Part shown: in pieces, positions 1 through 7,893 of the stretch
Layout: each line of letters begins with the position of its first letter
Position numbering within the stretch: the first letter of the stretch is position 1
Assembly (NCBI GenBank): GCA_024638815.1
Contig: JAHEJM010000032.1
Location: forward strand, 1-38,254
Origin: Acidimicrobiales bacterium
Lineage (GTDB): Bacteria; Actinomycetota; Acidimicrobiia; Acidimicrobiales; SZUA-35
Direction of reading: 5' to 3'
Length of the DNA: 38,254 nt
The notes under the pieces: generated by a model
Told to the model about the DNA's origin: nothing
Databases searched by the model: none
The model's input: the letters and a program-made list of their open reading frames with translations, nothing else
Made by a program: the position numbers and the translations under genes

Positions 1-202
1 CTGTGCTGTCGTCGGTTGCGGTCTCGTCGGCTGCGGTCTCGTCGGCTGTGCTGTCGTCGGCTGCGGTCTCGTCGGCTGTGTCGTCGTCGGCTGCGGTCTC
101 GTCGGCTGCGGTCTCGTCGGCTGCGGTCTCGTCGGTTGTGCCGTTGCCGCCATCGGGGCCGTTTTCCTCGTTGGAGTCGTTGTCGTCGGTAGCTTCGCTC
201 AT
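1..202 (-). CDS. Acidic tandem-repeat protein, N-terminal part (cut by window edge)
   Basis: The minus strand reads open from an ATG at 202-200 to the window edge, about 67 codons. It begins MSEATDDNDSNEENGPDGG and then repeats ADETA/ADDTA-like units encoded by 15-nt tandem repeats. The product so far is extremely acidic (Asp, Glu, Thr, Ala) with no hydrophobic stretch, so this part is probably disordered. The ATG overlaps the stop of the small membrane-protein ORF as ATGA, which suggests translational coupling and supports this strand over the Ser/Ala/Val-rich plus-strand reading. The functional domain, if any, lies outside the window, so no function is assigned. Confidence 0.6.
   Translation of the reverse strand, partial: MSEATDDNDSNEENGPDGGNGTTDETAADETAADETAADDDTADETAADDSTADETAADETATDDST
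6..140. repeat. 15-bp tandem repeat, nine units
   Basis: Nine consecutive 15-bp units (plus-strand consensus GTCTCGTCGGCTGCG) run without spacers. Units differ by a few substitutions (for example GTCTCG/CTGTCG, CTGCG/CTGTG). Read on the minus strand in the frame of the acidic protein, each unit encodes five residues of the type A-D-E-T-A. The period is a multiple of three, so gain or loss of units changes length without breaking the frame. Confidence 0.9.
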
Positions 203-441
203 TGGAGTCGTCTCGCTTTCCCGGGAATCGCGTCGGTCCGGGGTCGGCGCATAGGGCGGCGGCACCGGACGGGCACATCGAAAAGGGCTGACCAGAGCAC
301 TGTCGCCCCGACGACACAGCTTAGACCCACCATCTGGATTGTTGCCCAAGCACCGACCATTTCCACACCAAGCTGAGCCATTTCGGCCATCACAGTTTCT
401 TCGATGGTCACCAAATCTCGCGACGTTTCGTCTAGTTTCAT
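199..441 (-). CDS. Small single-pass membrane protein, hypothetical
   Basis: About 80 residues if started at the ATG at 441; a GTG at 447 is an alternative. An N-terminal acidic and amphipathic stretch is followed by one hydrophobic span (WATIQMVGLSCVVGATVLW and onward) that fits a transmembrane helix, then a basic Arg/Pro-rich tail. The stop overlaps the start of the acidic repeat protein as ATGA, so the two are probably one transcript. A GGCGGGGTG stretch lies upstream of the start. It is divergent from the DUF4332 gene with only about 40 bp between the starts. I do not recognise the family; the case rests on the membrane span and the start/stop overlap. Confidence 0.42.
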   Translation of the reverse strand: MKLDETSRDLVTIEETVMAEMAQLGVEMVGAWATIQMVGLSCVVGATVLWSALFDVPVRCRRPMRRPRTDAIPGKARRLQ

Positions 442-481
442 CGTCACACACCCCGCCAGCTACTGCAAAGGAAGGCAAGCA

Positions 482-901
482 ATGGTAACAATCGAGAGCA
501 TCGAGGGTATAGGGCCGGCCAACGGAAAGAAGCTCCGGACCGCCGGCGTCCAATCGGTCAACGCACTGCTGCAGGCCGGTGGGGCCAAGTCCGGCAGGAA
601 GGCGTTGGCCAAGGAGACCGGCATGAAGGAGTCGATGATTCTCGGATGGGTCAATCGGGCCGATCTAATGCGGATCAAGGGGGTGTCGACCCAGTACAGC
701 GATCTCCTCGAAGCAGCCGGCGTCGACACGGTGAAGGAACTCCGCAAACGCAAGCCCGCCAACCTCGCGGCCAAGATGAAGGAGGTGAACGATTCCGCCA
801 TTGCCAAGGGATCGAGCATCGTCCGCCGTCCCCCATCGCTCAGCGAGGTCGAGAAGTGGGTGGCCCAGGCCAAGGACATGAAGCCGGGCGTGAGCTACTG
901 A
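482..901 (+). CDS. DUF4332 helix-hairpin-helix protein
   Basis: 139 residues. The start at 482 is chosen because AAAGGAAGG lies just upstream and the protein then begins MVTIESIEGIGPANGKKLR, the usual opening of DUF4332 proteins. Two helix-hairpin-helix-like modules are visible: one around residues 5-35 (IEGIGPANGKKLRTAGV) and one around 60-90 (MRIKGVSTQYSDLLEAAGV). The Gly-rich hairpins suggest non-specific nucleic-acid or protein binding, but the family has no established reaction. The Lys-rich middle fits nucleic-acid contact. TAGTTT at 433-438 could be a -10 element giving a short leader. In-frame codons upstream to 404 exist but lack family similarity. Confidence 0.85.
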   Translation: MVTIESIEGIGPANGKKLRTAGVQSVNALLQAGGAKSGRKALAKETGMKESMILGWVNRADLMRIKGVSTQYSDLLEAAGVDTVKELRKRKPANLAAKMKEVNDSAIAKGSSIVRRPPSLSEVEKWVAQAKDMKPGVSY

Positions 902-1079
902 TACCTGCGTCATGATCGTTCGTTCTCCGGCGTTGACTCGACCATCGCCGGGTACGGAGCATCCATAGCGTTCGGCGCTGTGGCCGCAGATCCCGGCGTG
1001 TTCTCAGGACGGTGCCCGTTCTGCCGATATCGGGACCGTGACCATCCGTGCCGATCTCGAGCTGGGCCGATCGGCGAAA

Positions 1080-1097
1080 TCGGTATCCCGATACCGA
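1080..1097. promoter_or_regulatory. Perfect 18-bp dyad, possible operator
   Basis: TCGGTATC-CC-GATACCGA has perfect 8-bp arms and a 2-nt centre. It lies 16 bp upstream of the tiny zinc-ribbon ORF in the gap after the DUF4332 gene. The very short centre suits a dimeric DNA-binding protein better than an RNA hairpin. No regulator is identified. Confidence 0.45.
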
Positions 1098-1112
1098 CGT
1101 CTCGGCCTTCGT

Positions 1113-1229
1113 ATGAACTGTGCCCCGTGTGAAGTGGCCTGGACCGGCGCCGCCGACTCTCAGTGCTGGGTGTGCGATGGGCCTGGAACGCCGGGTCCGC
1201 CCCCGTCGATCTATCCCGGGATCGACTGA
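1113..1229 (+). CDS. Tiny zinc-ribbon-like protein (38 aa), candidate
   Basis: The ORF from the ATG at 1113 encodes MNCAPCEVAWTGAADSQCWV and 18 more residues ending in a Pro/Gly tail. Cys3-x2-Cys6 and Cys18-x2-Cys21 with tryptophans beside them give the spacing of a minimal zinc ribbon, which is unlikely in a random frame. No clear ribosome binding site is visible and in-frame codons extend upstream to 1038, so the start is uncertain. It sits alone between the DUF4332 gene and the yceH-like gene; the flanks 902-1112 and 1230-1283 show no other gene. Function unknown. Confidence 0.45.
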   Translation: MNCAPCEVAWTGAADSQCWVCDGPGTPGPPPSIYPGID

Positions 1230-1270
1230 GGAGACCGAAGACGTCGGCGCCGAACCAGGGGTCGCACCAT

Positions 1271-1276
1271 TAGCAT
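1271..1276 (+). promoter_or_regulatory. -10 element for leaderless yceH-like gene
   Basis: TAGCAT is followed by exactly 7 nt and then the ATG at 1284, so transcription would begin at or next to the start codon. No Shine-Dalgarno sequence and no convincing -35 box are visible. Confidence 0.5.
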
Positions 1277-1283
1277 CGGGCCC

Positions 1284-2033
1284 ATGGAACTGTCCGCCGA
1301 AGAGCTCCGTGTCCTTTGTTGTCTGATCGAGAAGTCCCACACCACCCCCGAGCACTATCCGCTGACCACCAATGCGCTGGTGATCGCCTGCAACCAGAAG
1401 ACCAGCCGGGATCCCGTGGTCAACTACGGCACGAATCAAGTGGACCAGGTCATGCAGCAACTTCGGGCCGATGGCTGGGCCCGGACCATTCGGACATCGG
1501 GCGGCCGGACCAACAAACACAAACATGTGATCGATGAGAAGCTCGGATTGACCGACCGTCAGCAGGCGCTGGTCGCTGTGCTGGGATTGCGGGGCCCTCA
1601 GTCGCCGGGGGAGCTGAAGACCAGGACGGAACGCTACGTGGCGTTCGACTCGTTCGCCGATGTCGTGGGTGAGTTGGAGGTACTGGCTGATCGGGCTGTG
1701 CCGCTCGTCCACAACATCGGTACCCGACCGGGCCAGTCCCAGCCTCGCTGGATCCAGCTCCTGGGAGACGGAGGAGCTCACGATGGCGACGGCCGGCCGC
1801 CCATCAACGGTCATGTCGCCGCCAACGGGGGCGATGGCACCGCGCCGGGGAACAATGCCCCGGGCCGCGGTCTCGAGGCCACCACGACTCCGACGGTGAG
1901 TGCCGCCCACACCGGCCCCGTTGCCATCGAGTCCGCGGTGGTCACCGAGCTGCGGTCCGAGCTGCGCGACGTCAAGCGTCGGCTGGACGCCGCCGAGGCT
2001 CGAATCGATGAACTCGAGGCCGGGCAAAACTAA
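1284..2033 (+). CDS. YceH/DUF480 family protein with C-terminal coiled coil
   Basis: 249 residues. Residues 1-160 match the UPF0502/DUF480 (YceH) family: MELSAEELRVLCCLIEKSHT, then YPLTTNALVIACNQKTSRDP and the second half LTDRQQALVAVLGLRGPQSPGEL. The family folds as tandem winged helices and its role is poorly defined. A Gly/Asp/Pro-rich linker (about 160-215) leads to a predicted coiled coil near the C-terminus (VTELRSELRDVKRRLDAAEA), as in other family members. The ATG at 1284 follows a -10-like TAGCAT by 7 nt, suggesting a leaderless message. It is followed at 65 bp by the Septum_form lipoprotein gene, which has its own promoter-like site. Confidence 0.88.
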   Translation: MELSAEELRVLCCLIEKSHTTPEHYPLTTNALVIACNQKTSRDPVVNYGTNQVDQVMQQLRADGWARTIRTSGGRTNKHKHVIDEKLGLTDRQQALVAVLGLRGPQSPGELKTRTERYVAFDSFADVVGELEVLADRAVPLVHNIGTRPGQSQPRWIQLLGDGGAHDGDGRPPINGHVAANGGDGTAPGNNAPGRGLEATTTPTVSAAHTGPVAIESAVVTELRSELRDVKRRLDAAEARIDELEAGQN

Positions 2034-2084
2034 CCGGTCAACAAACAATTGGCCAAGACGGACACGACGGCGATTGCCACCTCT

Positions 2085-2090
2085 TATCCT
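2085..2090 (+). promoter_or_regulatory. -10 element for leaderless lipoprotein gene
   Basis: TATCCT is followed by 7 nt and then the GTG at 2098. The spacing is the same as at the yceH-like gene and selects this GTG among several possible starts. Confidence 0.5.
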
Positions 2091-2097
2091 GTGTGCC

Positions 2098-2661
2098 GTG
2101 CGTACGAGGCCCCAGGTTCCACACCGCCACGACCGCAGGGGCCCTTGGGCGCTTCGGAACCTCATCTCTCCAGCCGGTGCAGCCGCCGTGGCTGTGGTGG
2201 CATGGCTGACACTCGTCGGCTGTGCGTCGCCCAACGAAGATCAGTCGACCCGACAGGACGGCGTCATCGTCGACGGAGGTCGGGTCGGTGTCAACCGGCT
2301 GCAGACCGGCGACTGTTTTGACGATGTCGACCCCAGCACGCTGAGCGACGAATTCAGTGAAATCGAGGCCGTCGACGCCAAGCCCTGCACCGACGCCCAT
2401 ACCTACGAGGTCTACTACCTGGGGGCGCTGCCCGATTCCGACTTCCCCGGTGAACAAGCCGTGAATCAGCAGGTGGACGGCCAGTGTCTGGCCCTCTTCG
2501 AGCCCTACGTCGGCATCGGGTACGACGCCTCGATGTTCGACTACAGCTTCATCTTCCCGTCAGCCGAGAGCTGGGCCGACGGTGATCGTGGCTACATCTG
2601 CACCCTGTACAGCCTCGCCGGCGACTCGCTCCAGGGTTCGATGCGGGGTGTGGGCCGGTAG
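2098..2661 (+). CDS. Septum_form-domain lipoprotein
   Basis: 187 residues from the GTG at 2098. A basic N-terminus is followed by a hydrophobic span (AGAAAVAVVAWLTLVGC) with a lipobox LVGC whose Cys42 would be the lipidated residue, so the mature protein should sit on the outer face of the membrane. The mature part matches the Septum_form family of actinobacteria: LQTGDCFDD, a PCTDAHTYEVY segment, paired cysteines and the C-terminal GDRGYICTLYSLAGDSLQGS. Despite the name, a direct role in division is not well established. The open frame extends upstream to 1900 but that part overlaps yceH and does not look like protein. Confidence 0.82.
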   Translation: MRTRPQVPHRHDRRGPWALRNLISPAGAAAVAVVAWLTLVGCASPNEDQSTRQDGVIVDGGRVGVNRLQTGDCFDDVDPSTLSDEFSEIEAVDAKPCTDAHTYEVYYLGALPDSDFPGEQAVNQQVDGQCLALFEPYVGIGYDASMFDYSFIFPSAESWADGDRGYICTLYSLAGDSLQGSMRGVGR

Positions 2662-2692
2662 CCGATGCCGGGTCGGTGATGTCGTGACCGGC

Positions 2693-3844
2693 TCAGAATC
2701 CGAGTGAGCGGCCGACGATCTCCTTCATGATCTCGTTGGTCCCGCCATAGATGCGTTGCACCCTGGCGTCGCGCCAGGCTCGGGCGATCGGGTATTCCTC
2801 CATGTAGCCGTAACCGCCGAAGAGCTGGAGGCACTGATCCATGACTCGGAACTCGAGGTCGGTGCACCACCACTTTGCCTCCGCCGCATCGTCGGCGGTC
2901 AGCTCACCGGCCAAATAGGCCTCGACCTGGCGGTCGAGGAACACCTGACCGATGTCGAGTTCGGTCTTCATCTCGGCCAGCGTGAACTTCGAGTTCTGGA
3001 ACGAACCAATGGGCCGGCCGAAGGCCTGACGGTCACGGCAGTACTCCACTGTCCAATCGAAGGCGGCCTGAGCATGGGCCAGGGCGGAGATGGCCAGGGA
3101 GAGCCGTTCCCGGGGTAGGTTGTCGACAAGCTGGAAGAAGCCTTGTCCTTCTCGGCCCAGGAGGTTCGCGGACGGAACCCGGACGTCCTCGAAGAAGAGC
3201 TCGGCGGTGTCCTGGGCGTGCATGCCGACCTTGTCAAGATTGCGACCCCGCTTGAAACCCGCCATGCCGTCCTCGACCACCAGCAGGCTGATACCGCGGT
3301 GGGACTGTGACGGGTCGGTCTTGGCCGCCACGATCACGAGGTCGGAGTTGATCCCGTTGGTGATGAAGGTCTTCGATCCGTTGACCACATAGCTGTCGCC
3401 GTCGGCGATGGCCGTTGTCTTCATCCCGGCCAGGTCCGAGCCGGCACCGGGTTCGGTCATGGCGATGGCGGTCATGAGTTCGCCCGACGCCAGACCGGGA
3501 AACCACCGGGCCTTTTGCTCGTCGTCGGCCAGTTCGGTGAAGTAGGGCAGACAGACGTCGTTGTGGAGGGTGATGCACATCCCGGAGGCCATCACCCCGG
3601 CCCGCTGGATCTCCTCGTTGATGACCACATTGAACCGGAAGTCGTCGACACCGCCGCCGCCGAGCGATTCCGGGATCTCCATGGCCAGGAAGCCGGCCTC
3701 GCCGGCGGTGCGGAACATCGACTTGTCGACGACACCGGCCTGCTCCCACTTGTCGGCATTGGGCACGATCTCCCGTTCGACGAAGGAACGCACCGCATCT
3801 CGGAACAGCTCGTGTTCGTCGTCGAACATCGTTCGTCGCAGCAT
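2693..3844 (-). CDS. Acyl-CoA dehydrogenase
   Basis: 383 residues, full length for the family. It catalyses FAD-dependent alpha,beta-desaturation of acyl-CoA, passing electrons to ETF. Visible motifs are the N-terminal helical domain (DDEHELFRDAVRSFVEREIV), the substrate/FAD motif AMTEPGAGSD near 128-137, SYVVNGSKTFITNG, and the C-terminal YGGTNEIMKEIVGRSLGF. The C-terminal GGTNE lacks the Glu used as base by medium-chain enzymes; Glu246 in LPRERL is at the place used by long-chain and isovaleryl enzymes. That assignment is inference from family knowledge, and chain-length preference cannot be read from sequence. The start at 3844 is chosen because TACCAT lies 7 nt upstream. It is divergent from the thiamine kinase gene. 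Confidence 0.95.
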   Translation of the reverse strand: MLRRTMFDDEHELFRDAVRSFVEREIVPNADKWEQAGVVDKSMFRTAGEAGFLAMEIPESLGGGGVDDFRFNVVINEEIQRAGVMASGMCITLHNDVCLPYFTELADDEQKARWFPGLASGELMTAIAMTEPGAGSDLAGMKTTAIADGDSYVVNGSKTFITNGINSDLVIVAAKTDPSQSHRGISLLVVEDGMAGFKRGRNLDKVGMHAQDTAELFFEDVRVPSANLLGREGQGFFQLVDNLPRERLSLAISALAHAQAAFDWTVEYCRDRQAFGRPIGSFQNSKFTLAEMKTELDIGQVFLDRQVEAYLAGELTADDAAEAKWWCTDLEFRVMDQCLQLFGGYGYMEEYPIARAWRDARVQRIYGGTNEIMKEIVGRSLGF

Positions 3845-3851
3845 GATCCGG

Positions 3852-3857
3852 ATGGTA
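3852..3857 (-). promoter_or_regulatory. -10 element for leaderless acyl-CoA dehydrogenase gene
   Basis: On the minus strand TACCAT is followed by 7 nt and the ATG at 3844. CTGACC, 17 bp further upstream (3880-3875), is a partial match to a -35 box. Confidence 0.5.
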
Positions 3858-3943
3858 TCGGTTTGTCGACGACCGGTCAGATCCATCGATTCGGCCGGAG
3901 GGCCGCAATTCGATCAGGACTATGGCATCCTGTGAATGTCGCA

Positions 3944-3949
3944 TAGGCT
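3944..3949 (+). promoter_or_regulatory. -10 element upstream of thiamine diphosphokinase
   Basis: TAGGCT is followed by 9 nt and the ATG at 3959 (3 nt before the GTG at 3953). The same hexamer precedes ftsH. The position favours the ATG as the start of a leaderless or nearly leaderless message. Confidence 0.4.
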
Positions 3950-3958
3950 CCTGTGACC

Positions 3959-4720
3959 ATGGGGCCGGTTGCGATCATCACCCAAGCCAGCTTGGCCGCC
4001 GAACGACCAGTCATCGTGATCTTGGCTGGAGGCGACCGACCTGACCCCACCCTCACCGCCGTCTTGCCGCCGCCAACCTTCACCATCGCCGCCGATTCCG
4101 GAGTCGACCATGCCCGGTCGCTCGACATGCCCGTGGACCTGGTCATCGGCGATCTTGATTCGGCCGGTCCCGCTGCGCTCGAGTGGGCCCGCTCGACGGG
4201 GTCCGAGATCCGGCGACACCCGGCCGACAAGGACGAGACGGATCTGGAATTGTCGCTCGAGGCCGCCGCTCGTCGGATGACGCAGCTCGACGGCGCCCAG
4301 TTGCTCGTCCTCGGGGTGGGGGGCGGACGCCTCGATCATCTGCTGGCCAACATGCTGGTGCTGGCCGGACCCCTGACCGAGGATTTCGAGGTCCGGGCCG
4401 TGGTAGGGGACTCGTTGTTCACCGTGGTTCGTGATCGGGCCCGGCTCGTGGGCCGACCGGGCGACACGGTGTCGTTGCTGGCCGTGCACGGTCCGGCCTT
4501 CGGTGTGAGCACCACCAATCTGGCGTATCCCTTGACGCACGAGATCCTGCTTCCCGGATCGGCACGAGGGGTCAGCAACGTCTTCCAGGCCGGTCCGTCG
4601 GAGCCGAATGCCGGGGCCGGAGGGCTGCCTCCCGGTTTGGTTCAGGCCGAGATCACGGTGACCGATGGTGTGATCATGGCTGTTCAATCGCTGGACGTGG
4701 TGGCCGGAGGCCCACGGTGA
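3959..4720 (+). CDS. thiN: Thiamine diphosphokinase
   Basis: 253 residues from the ATG at 3959; a GTG at 3953 is the alternative. It transfers pyrophosphate from ATP to thiamine to make thiamine diphosphate in the cytoplasm. Family motifs are present in order: AADSGVDHA, VIGDLDS, the acidic KDETDLELSLEAA and GGGRLDHLLANM. The C-terminal part is the usual thiamine-binding beta domain, ending in VTDGVIMAVQSLDVVAGG. It overlaps the following LCP gene by GTGA (4717-4720), so the two are translationally coupled. In actinobacteria this family often sits beside genes of unrelated pathways, so the coupling need not mean a shared function. Confidence 0.88.
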   Translation: MGPVAIITQASLAAERPVIVILAGGDRPDPTLTAVLPPPTFTIAADSGVDHARSLDMPVDLVIGDLDSAGPAALEWARSTGSEIRRHPADKDETDLELSLEAAARRMTQLDGAQLLVLGVGGGRLDHLLANMLVLAGPLTEDFEVRAVVGDSLFTVVRDRARLVGRPGDTVSLLAVHGPAFGVSTTNLAYPLTHEILLPGSARGVSNVFQAGPSEPNAGAGGLPPGLVQAEITVTDGVIMAVQSLDVVAGGPR

Positions 4721-6468
4721 CCATTGTCGACCAACCCGGCGTGGACACCGGGCCCGAATCCGCCCCGCCCGGTCGCAAAGTCGGTCGACCCGGCCCGGGA
4801 GGCTCTGGTCGCCGGTCGGCCTCGGCCGGCCCAACCAGCAACGACGTTCGCACCCGGACACGATTCTCGATCCGGTCCCGTGCCCGATCGGGTCGGCGCA
4901 GCTGGCTGCAGCGGGCGGTGCTGTTTCTCAACGCAGTGCTGATCATGACGGCTCTGGCTGTGGCCGGCGGCTTGCTCTACGGCTACCGACAGGCCGCCGG
5001 CATCTCCAGAATCGCCCTCGATCGCAGCCTGACCGCCGTTCCCTCCGATGCCGCCCCGGGAGAACGGGTGCTCAACATCCTGCTCGTCGGATCCGACAGC
5101 TCCGCCGGTCTCGATCCCGACGACCCGGTTCAGATCGGTCGACAGGGCGAACGGTTCGGTGATGTCATCATCATCGCCCACCTGGACGAACGAACCGGCG
5201 ACGTGGCCCTGCTGTCGATACCCCGTGACCTGTGGCTGCCCATCTCCGGTACCAACCGGGAGGCACGGATAAACCGTGCCTTCGAATTGGGAGGTCCGGG
5301 AGCGCTGATCGACACCATCGAAGATCAGCTGGCCGTTCCCATCCACCACTACGTGAATGTCGACTTCGCCGGTTTCAAGGGCCTGGTCGAGGCCGTCGGG
5401 TCGGTCGATGTGTACTTCGAGACTCCGGCTCGGGACTGGAACGTGGCAGCCAAGCCCGAGCCGCGGTCCCAGACCGGGTTCCTCGTTGGCGAAGCCGGCT
5501 GTCACTCGCTCGACCCCGAGATGGCGCTGGCCTACGTGCGGTCCCGCTACTACCAGACCCAGGATGCCGACGGTGACTGGACCACCGACCCGACCTCCGA
5601 TTTCGGCCGCATCCGTCGCCAGCAGGACTTCCTTCGGCGCTTACTCCAGAAGGCCATCGACCGGGGGGCCCGCAACCCGTTCGTGCTCAACGACCTGGTC
5701 GATACCGGCCTCGACAATGTGGCCATCGACCAGGAGCTGACACCCCAGTTGCTGCTGGATCTGGGTTCGGCCTTCCAGTCCTTCCAGCCCGAGGAACTGC
5801 AGGCCTACAGCATCCCCGCCGCCGATGCCACCATTGACGGCAACCAGGTGCTGCTTCCCCGAGTCGGTGAAGCCGAACCGATCCTGCGCCTGTTCCGGGG
5901 TATCGGCTTCGACCACCCGAGTACGGTTCCAGTGACGGTGGTGACCATCGAGGGCGCCTCGGCCGACGACGTCGCCCTGACCCAACGGTTGGTGACCGGA
6001 CTTCGGGCCGCTGGGTTCACGGTGGAGATCCAGGAGCGAGCCGACGCTCCGGGCGGTGTTCGCCTGGTCCACGGCCCCGACGGTGTGCACGCCGCCACCC
6101 TCGCTGCGGCCGCGGTGAACGAGGTGGCCGGCGATGCCCTCGAGGTGCCGGCAGCCGTCGGCGAGAACAGCCGGGTCGTGGGTCGAGGGGTCGAAGTGGT
6201 CGTCGGGCCCACGGTCACGGAGCTCGATGGCTCCGACGGAGCGGCCCCGCCCGTTGGGTCGAACAGCGGATCCGGCGATGGGGAATCTTCCATGTCGGGG
6301 GATGCCGACTCGTCGAATCCCCCCAAAACAGGGGACGTGTCGTCGGATGACGCGAGCGCCACCACCGGCGATGGTGGCGCATTTCCTGGCAATTCGTTTA
6401 CCATTGCGGGCGACGCCACGGACGCCAAGTCGTTACAATCCAGTGCGGCTTCGTGTCGCTCAGGTTAA
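4717..6468 (+). CDS. LytR-CpsA-Psr family glycopolymer ligase with LytR_C domain
   Basis: 583 residues. A basic Pro/Gly-rich cytoplasmic tail (1-63) leads to one transmembrane helix (about 64-90). The extracellular LCP domain follows (about 115-305): ILLVGSDSSAG, GDVIIIAHLDERTGDVALLS, IPRDLWLPI, INRAFELGG, VNVDFAGFKGLVEAVGSVDV and the Arg-rich YVRSRYY...DFGRIRRQQDFL. A LytR_C domain (about 405-490) and a Ser/Asp/Gly-rich tail end the protein. LCP proteins move lipid-linked glycopolymers onto peptidoglycan or arabinogalactan-type walls. Start is the GTG inside the GTGA overlap with thiN. Downstream nucleotide-sugar and glycosyltransferase genes fit a role in attaching the polymer they make. 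Confidence 0.93.
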   Translation: MTIVDQPGVDTGPESAPPGRKVGRPGPGGSGRRSASAGPTSNDVRTRTRFSIRSRARSGRRSWLQRAVLFLNAVLIMTALAVAGGLLYGYRQAAGISRIALDRSLTAVPSDAAPGERVLNILLVGSDSSAGLDPDDPVQIGRQGERFGDVIIIAHLDERTGDVALLSIPRDLWLPISGTNREARINRAFELGGPGALIDTIEDQLAVPIHHYVNVDFAGFKGLVEAVGSVDVYFETPARDWNVAAKPEPRSQTGFLVGEAGCHSLDPEMALAYVRSRYYQTQDADGDWTTDPTSDFGRIRRQQDFLRRLLQKAIDRGARNPFVLNDLVDTGLDNVAIDQELTPQLLLDLGSAFQSFQPEELQAYSIPAADATIDGNQVLLPRVGEAEPILRLFRGIGFDHPSTVPVTVVTIEGASADDVALTQRLVTGLRAAGFTVEIQERADAPGGVRLVHGPDGVHAATLAAAAVNEVAGDALEVPAAVGENSRVVGRGVEVVVGPTVTELDGSDGAAPPVGSNSGSGDGESSMSGDADSSNPPKTGDVSSDDASATTGDGGAFPGNSFTIAGDATDAKSLQSSAASCRSG

Positions 6469-6499
6469 GGAACTGTCTCAAGAGCGGCGGAATGAGAAG

Positions 6500-6536
6500 G
6501 CTCAGATGAACGTCCGGCGGGACGGACGATCTGAGC
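6500..6536 (+). terminator. Two-part hairpin between the LCP gene and ugd
   Basis: Outer arms GCTCAGAT (6500-6507) and ATCTGAGC (6529-6536) are perfect and enclose inner arms GTCCG (6512-6516) and CGGAC (6523-6527). A 4-nt/1-nt internal loop separates the two stems. There is no U-tract, so it may be a weak terminator, a processing site or an mRNA stabiliser between the two genes. Confidence 0.45.
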
Positions 6537-6596
6537 TGTAGCGGCGATGGCCGCAGATGGCACAGTCAGGAACGGAAGGCTCCGGAGGAGAGTGCA

Positions 6597-7892
6597 GTGG
6601 CCTCAATCGCAATTATCGGCACCGGCTATGTCGGATTGACAACGGGTGCCTGCTTCTCCCACCTCGGCCATGATGTGATCTGCGCCGACATCGACGAGGA
6701 CAAGGTCCGGCGCCTGCAGGCCGGTGAGATCCCCATCGTCGAGAAAGGACTGGATCGGCTGGTCGACGAGGGGCTGCGCTCGGGCAAGCTGCGCTTTGTC
6801 CTCGGCGCGGCCAACGCGTCCAAGGACGCCGAGTTCCATTACCTCTGTGTGCCCACCCCGCAGGGTGATGACGGTGCCGCCGATCTCAGCTACCTGGAAG
6901 CGGCGGCGGCCGAGATTGCCTCCGTTCTTCCCGACAACAGTGTGGTGGTCAACAAGTCGACGGTTCCGGTCGGATCGACCCGTGTGGTGGCTCGGGTTCT
7001 CGGTCGCTCGGATGTGGCCGTGGTATCGAACCCCGAATTCCTGCGTGAGGGAACCGCAGTGGCGGACTTTCTGCAGCCTGATCGGGTTGTCATCGGCTCC
7101 AGGGACCAGGAAGCCGCCATCCGGGTCGCCGCTTTGTACTCCCGGATCGCCGCCCCGATCATGGTCACCGACCCGGTCTCGGCCGAAACCATCAAATACG
7201 CATCCAATGCGTTCCTGGCTTCGAAGCTCTCGTTCGTCAATGCCATCGCCACCCTGTGCGAGGCCGTGGGGGCCGACGTCAACGACGTTGTCCTCGGCAT
7301 GGGTTACGACTCCCGCATCGGTCGGGAGTTTCTGCGACCAGGTCCGGGGTGGGGTGGAAGCTGCTTTCCCAAGGACACCCGTGCTCTGGCCAAGATCGCC
7401 GAGGACGCCGGCTACGAGTTCCATTTCCTCAACGAGGTGCTGCGGGTCAACCACGATCAATTCACCCGGACGGCACAGAAGCTCATCGACTCCGTGCCGG
7501 CTCATCTCAGCGACGCCCACATCGCCGTGCTGGGCCTGACGTTCAAGGCCGGCACCGACGATCTCCGCGACTCACCCTCCATCGAGGTACTACAGCGGGT
7601 GGTGGACGCAGGACTGACGGTCAAGGCCTATGACCCGGCCGTGCTGGTCGATGACAATCGGTTGTTCGAGATCTACCCCGACCTGAAGATCGAGGTGGTC
7701 TCCGACCCCTACGCCGCCTCCGAAGGAGCGGCCTCGCTGGCCATCCTCACCGAGTGGGATGAGTTCACCTGGCTCGACTTCGACAAGCTGGCCGAGATCA
7801 TGAAGGGTCGCAATATCGTCGACGCCCGCAACCTGCTCGACCCCACCATTCCGCGCCGTCGAGGTTTCAATTATCGGGGAGTTGGTCGCTGA
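6597..7892 (+). CDS. ugd: UDP-glucose 6-dehydrogenase
   Basis: 431 residues, normal length. It oxidises UDP-glucose to UDP-glucuronate with two NAD+. The N-terminal Rossmann motif IIGTGYVGL, the STVPVGST and NPEFLREG motifs, and the catalytic GGSCFPKD (Cys256) are all present, followed by the C-terminal [15 protein letters not shown] signature. The GTG start at 6597 is set by GGAGGAG at 6584-6590, 6 nt upstream. It ends one base before the ATG of the decarboxylase gene, so product and next enzyme are encoded together: UDP-glucose to UDP-glucuronate to UDP-xylose. Confidence 0.96.
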   Translation: MASIAIIGTGYVGLTTGACFSHLGHDVICADIDEDKVRRLQAGEIPIVEKGLDRLVDEGLRSGKLRFVLGAANASKDAEFHYLCVPTPQGDDGAADLSYLEAAAAEIASVLPDNSVVVNKSTVPVGSTRVVARVLGRSDVAVVSNPEFLREGTAVADFLQPDRVVIGSRDQEAAIRVAALYSRIAAPIMVTDPVSAETIKYASNAFLASKLSFVNAIATLCEAVGADVNDVVLGMGYDSRIGREFLRPGPGWGGSCFPKDTRALAKIAEDAGYEFHFLNEVLRVNHDQFTRTAQKLIDSVPAHLSDAHIAVLGLTFKAGTDDLRDSPSIEVLQRVVDAGLTVKAYDPAVLVDDNRLFEIYPDLKIEVVSDPYAASEGAASLAILTEWDEFTWLDFDKLAEIMKGRNIVDARNLLDPTIPRRRGFNYRGVGR

Positions 7893-7893
7893 C

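Noticed and set aside
6-140. CRISPR-like array
   Set aside because: The 15-bp units are directly adjacent with no spacers and stay in one reading frame.
3-254. Plus-strand Ser/Ala/Val-rich open frame over the tandem repeats
   Set aside because: It is the antisense of the acidic repeat protein, whose ATG overlaps an upstream stop; low-complexity frames in both directions are expected from a 15-bp repeat.
840-2234. 464-codon minus-strand frame
   Set aside because: It runs antisense to the YceH-like and Septum_form genes, which have clear family motifs; its composition is Gly/Arg/His-rich without motifs.
2654-2692. Terminator between the convergent lipoprotein and acyl-CoA dehydrogenase genes
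   Set aside because: Only 6-bp arms (GCCGGT/ACCGGC) with a 27-nt loop; too weak to call.
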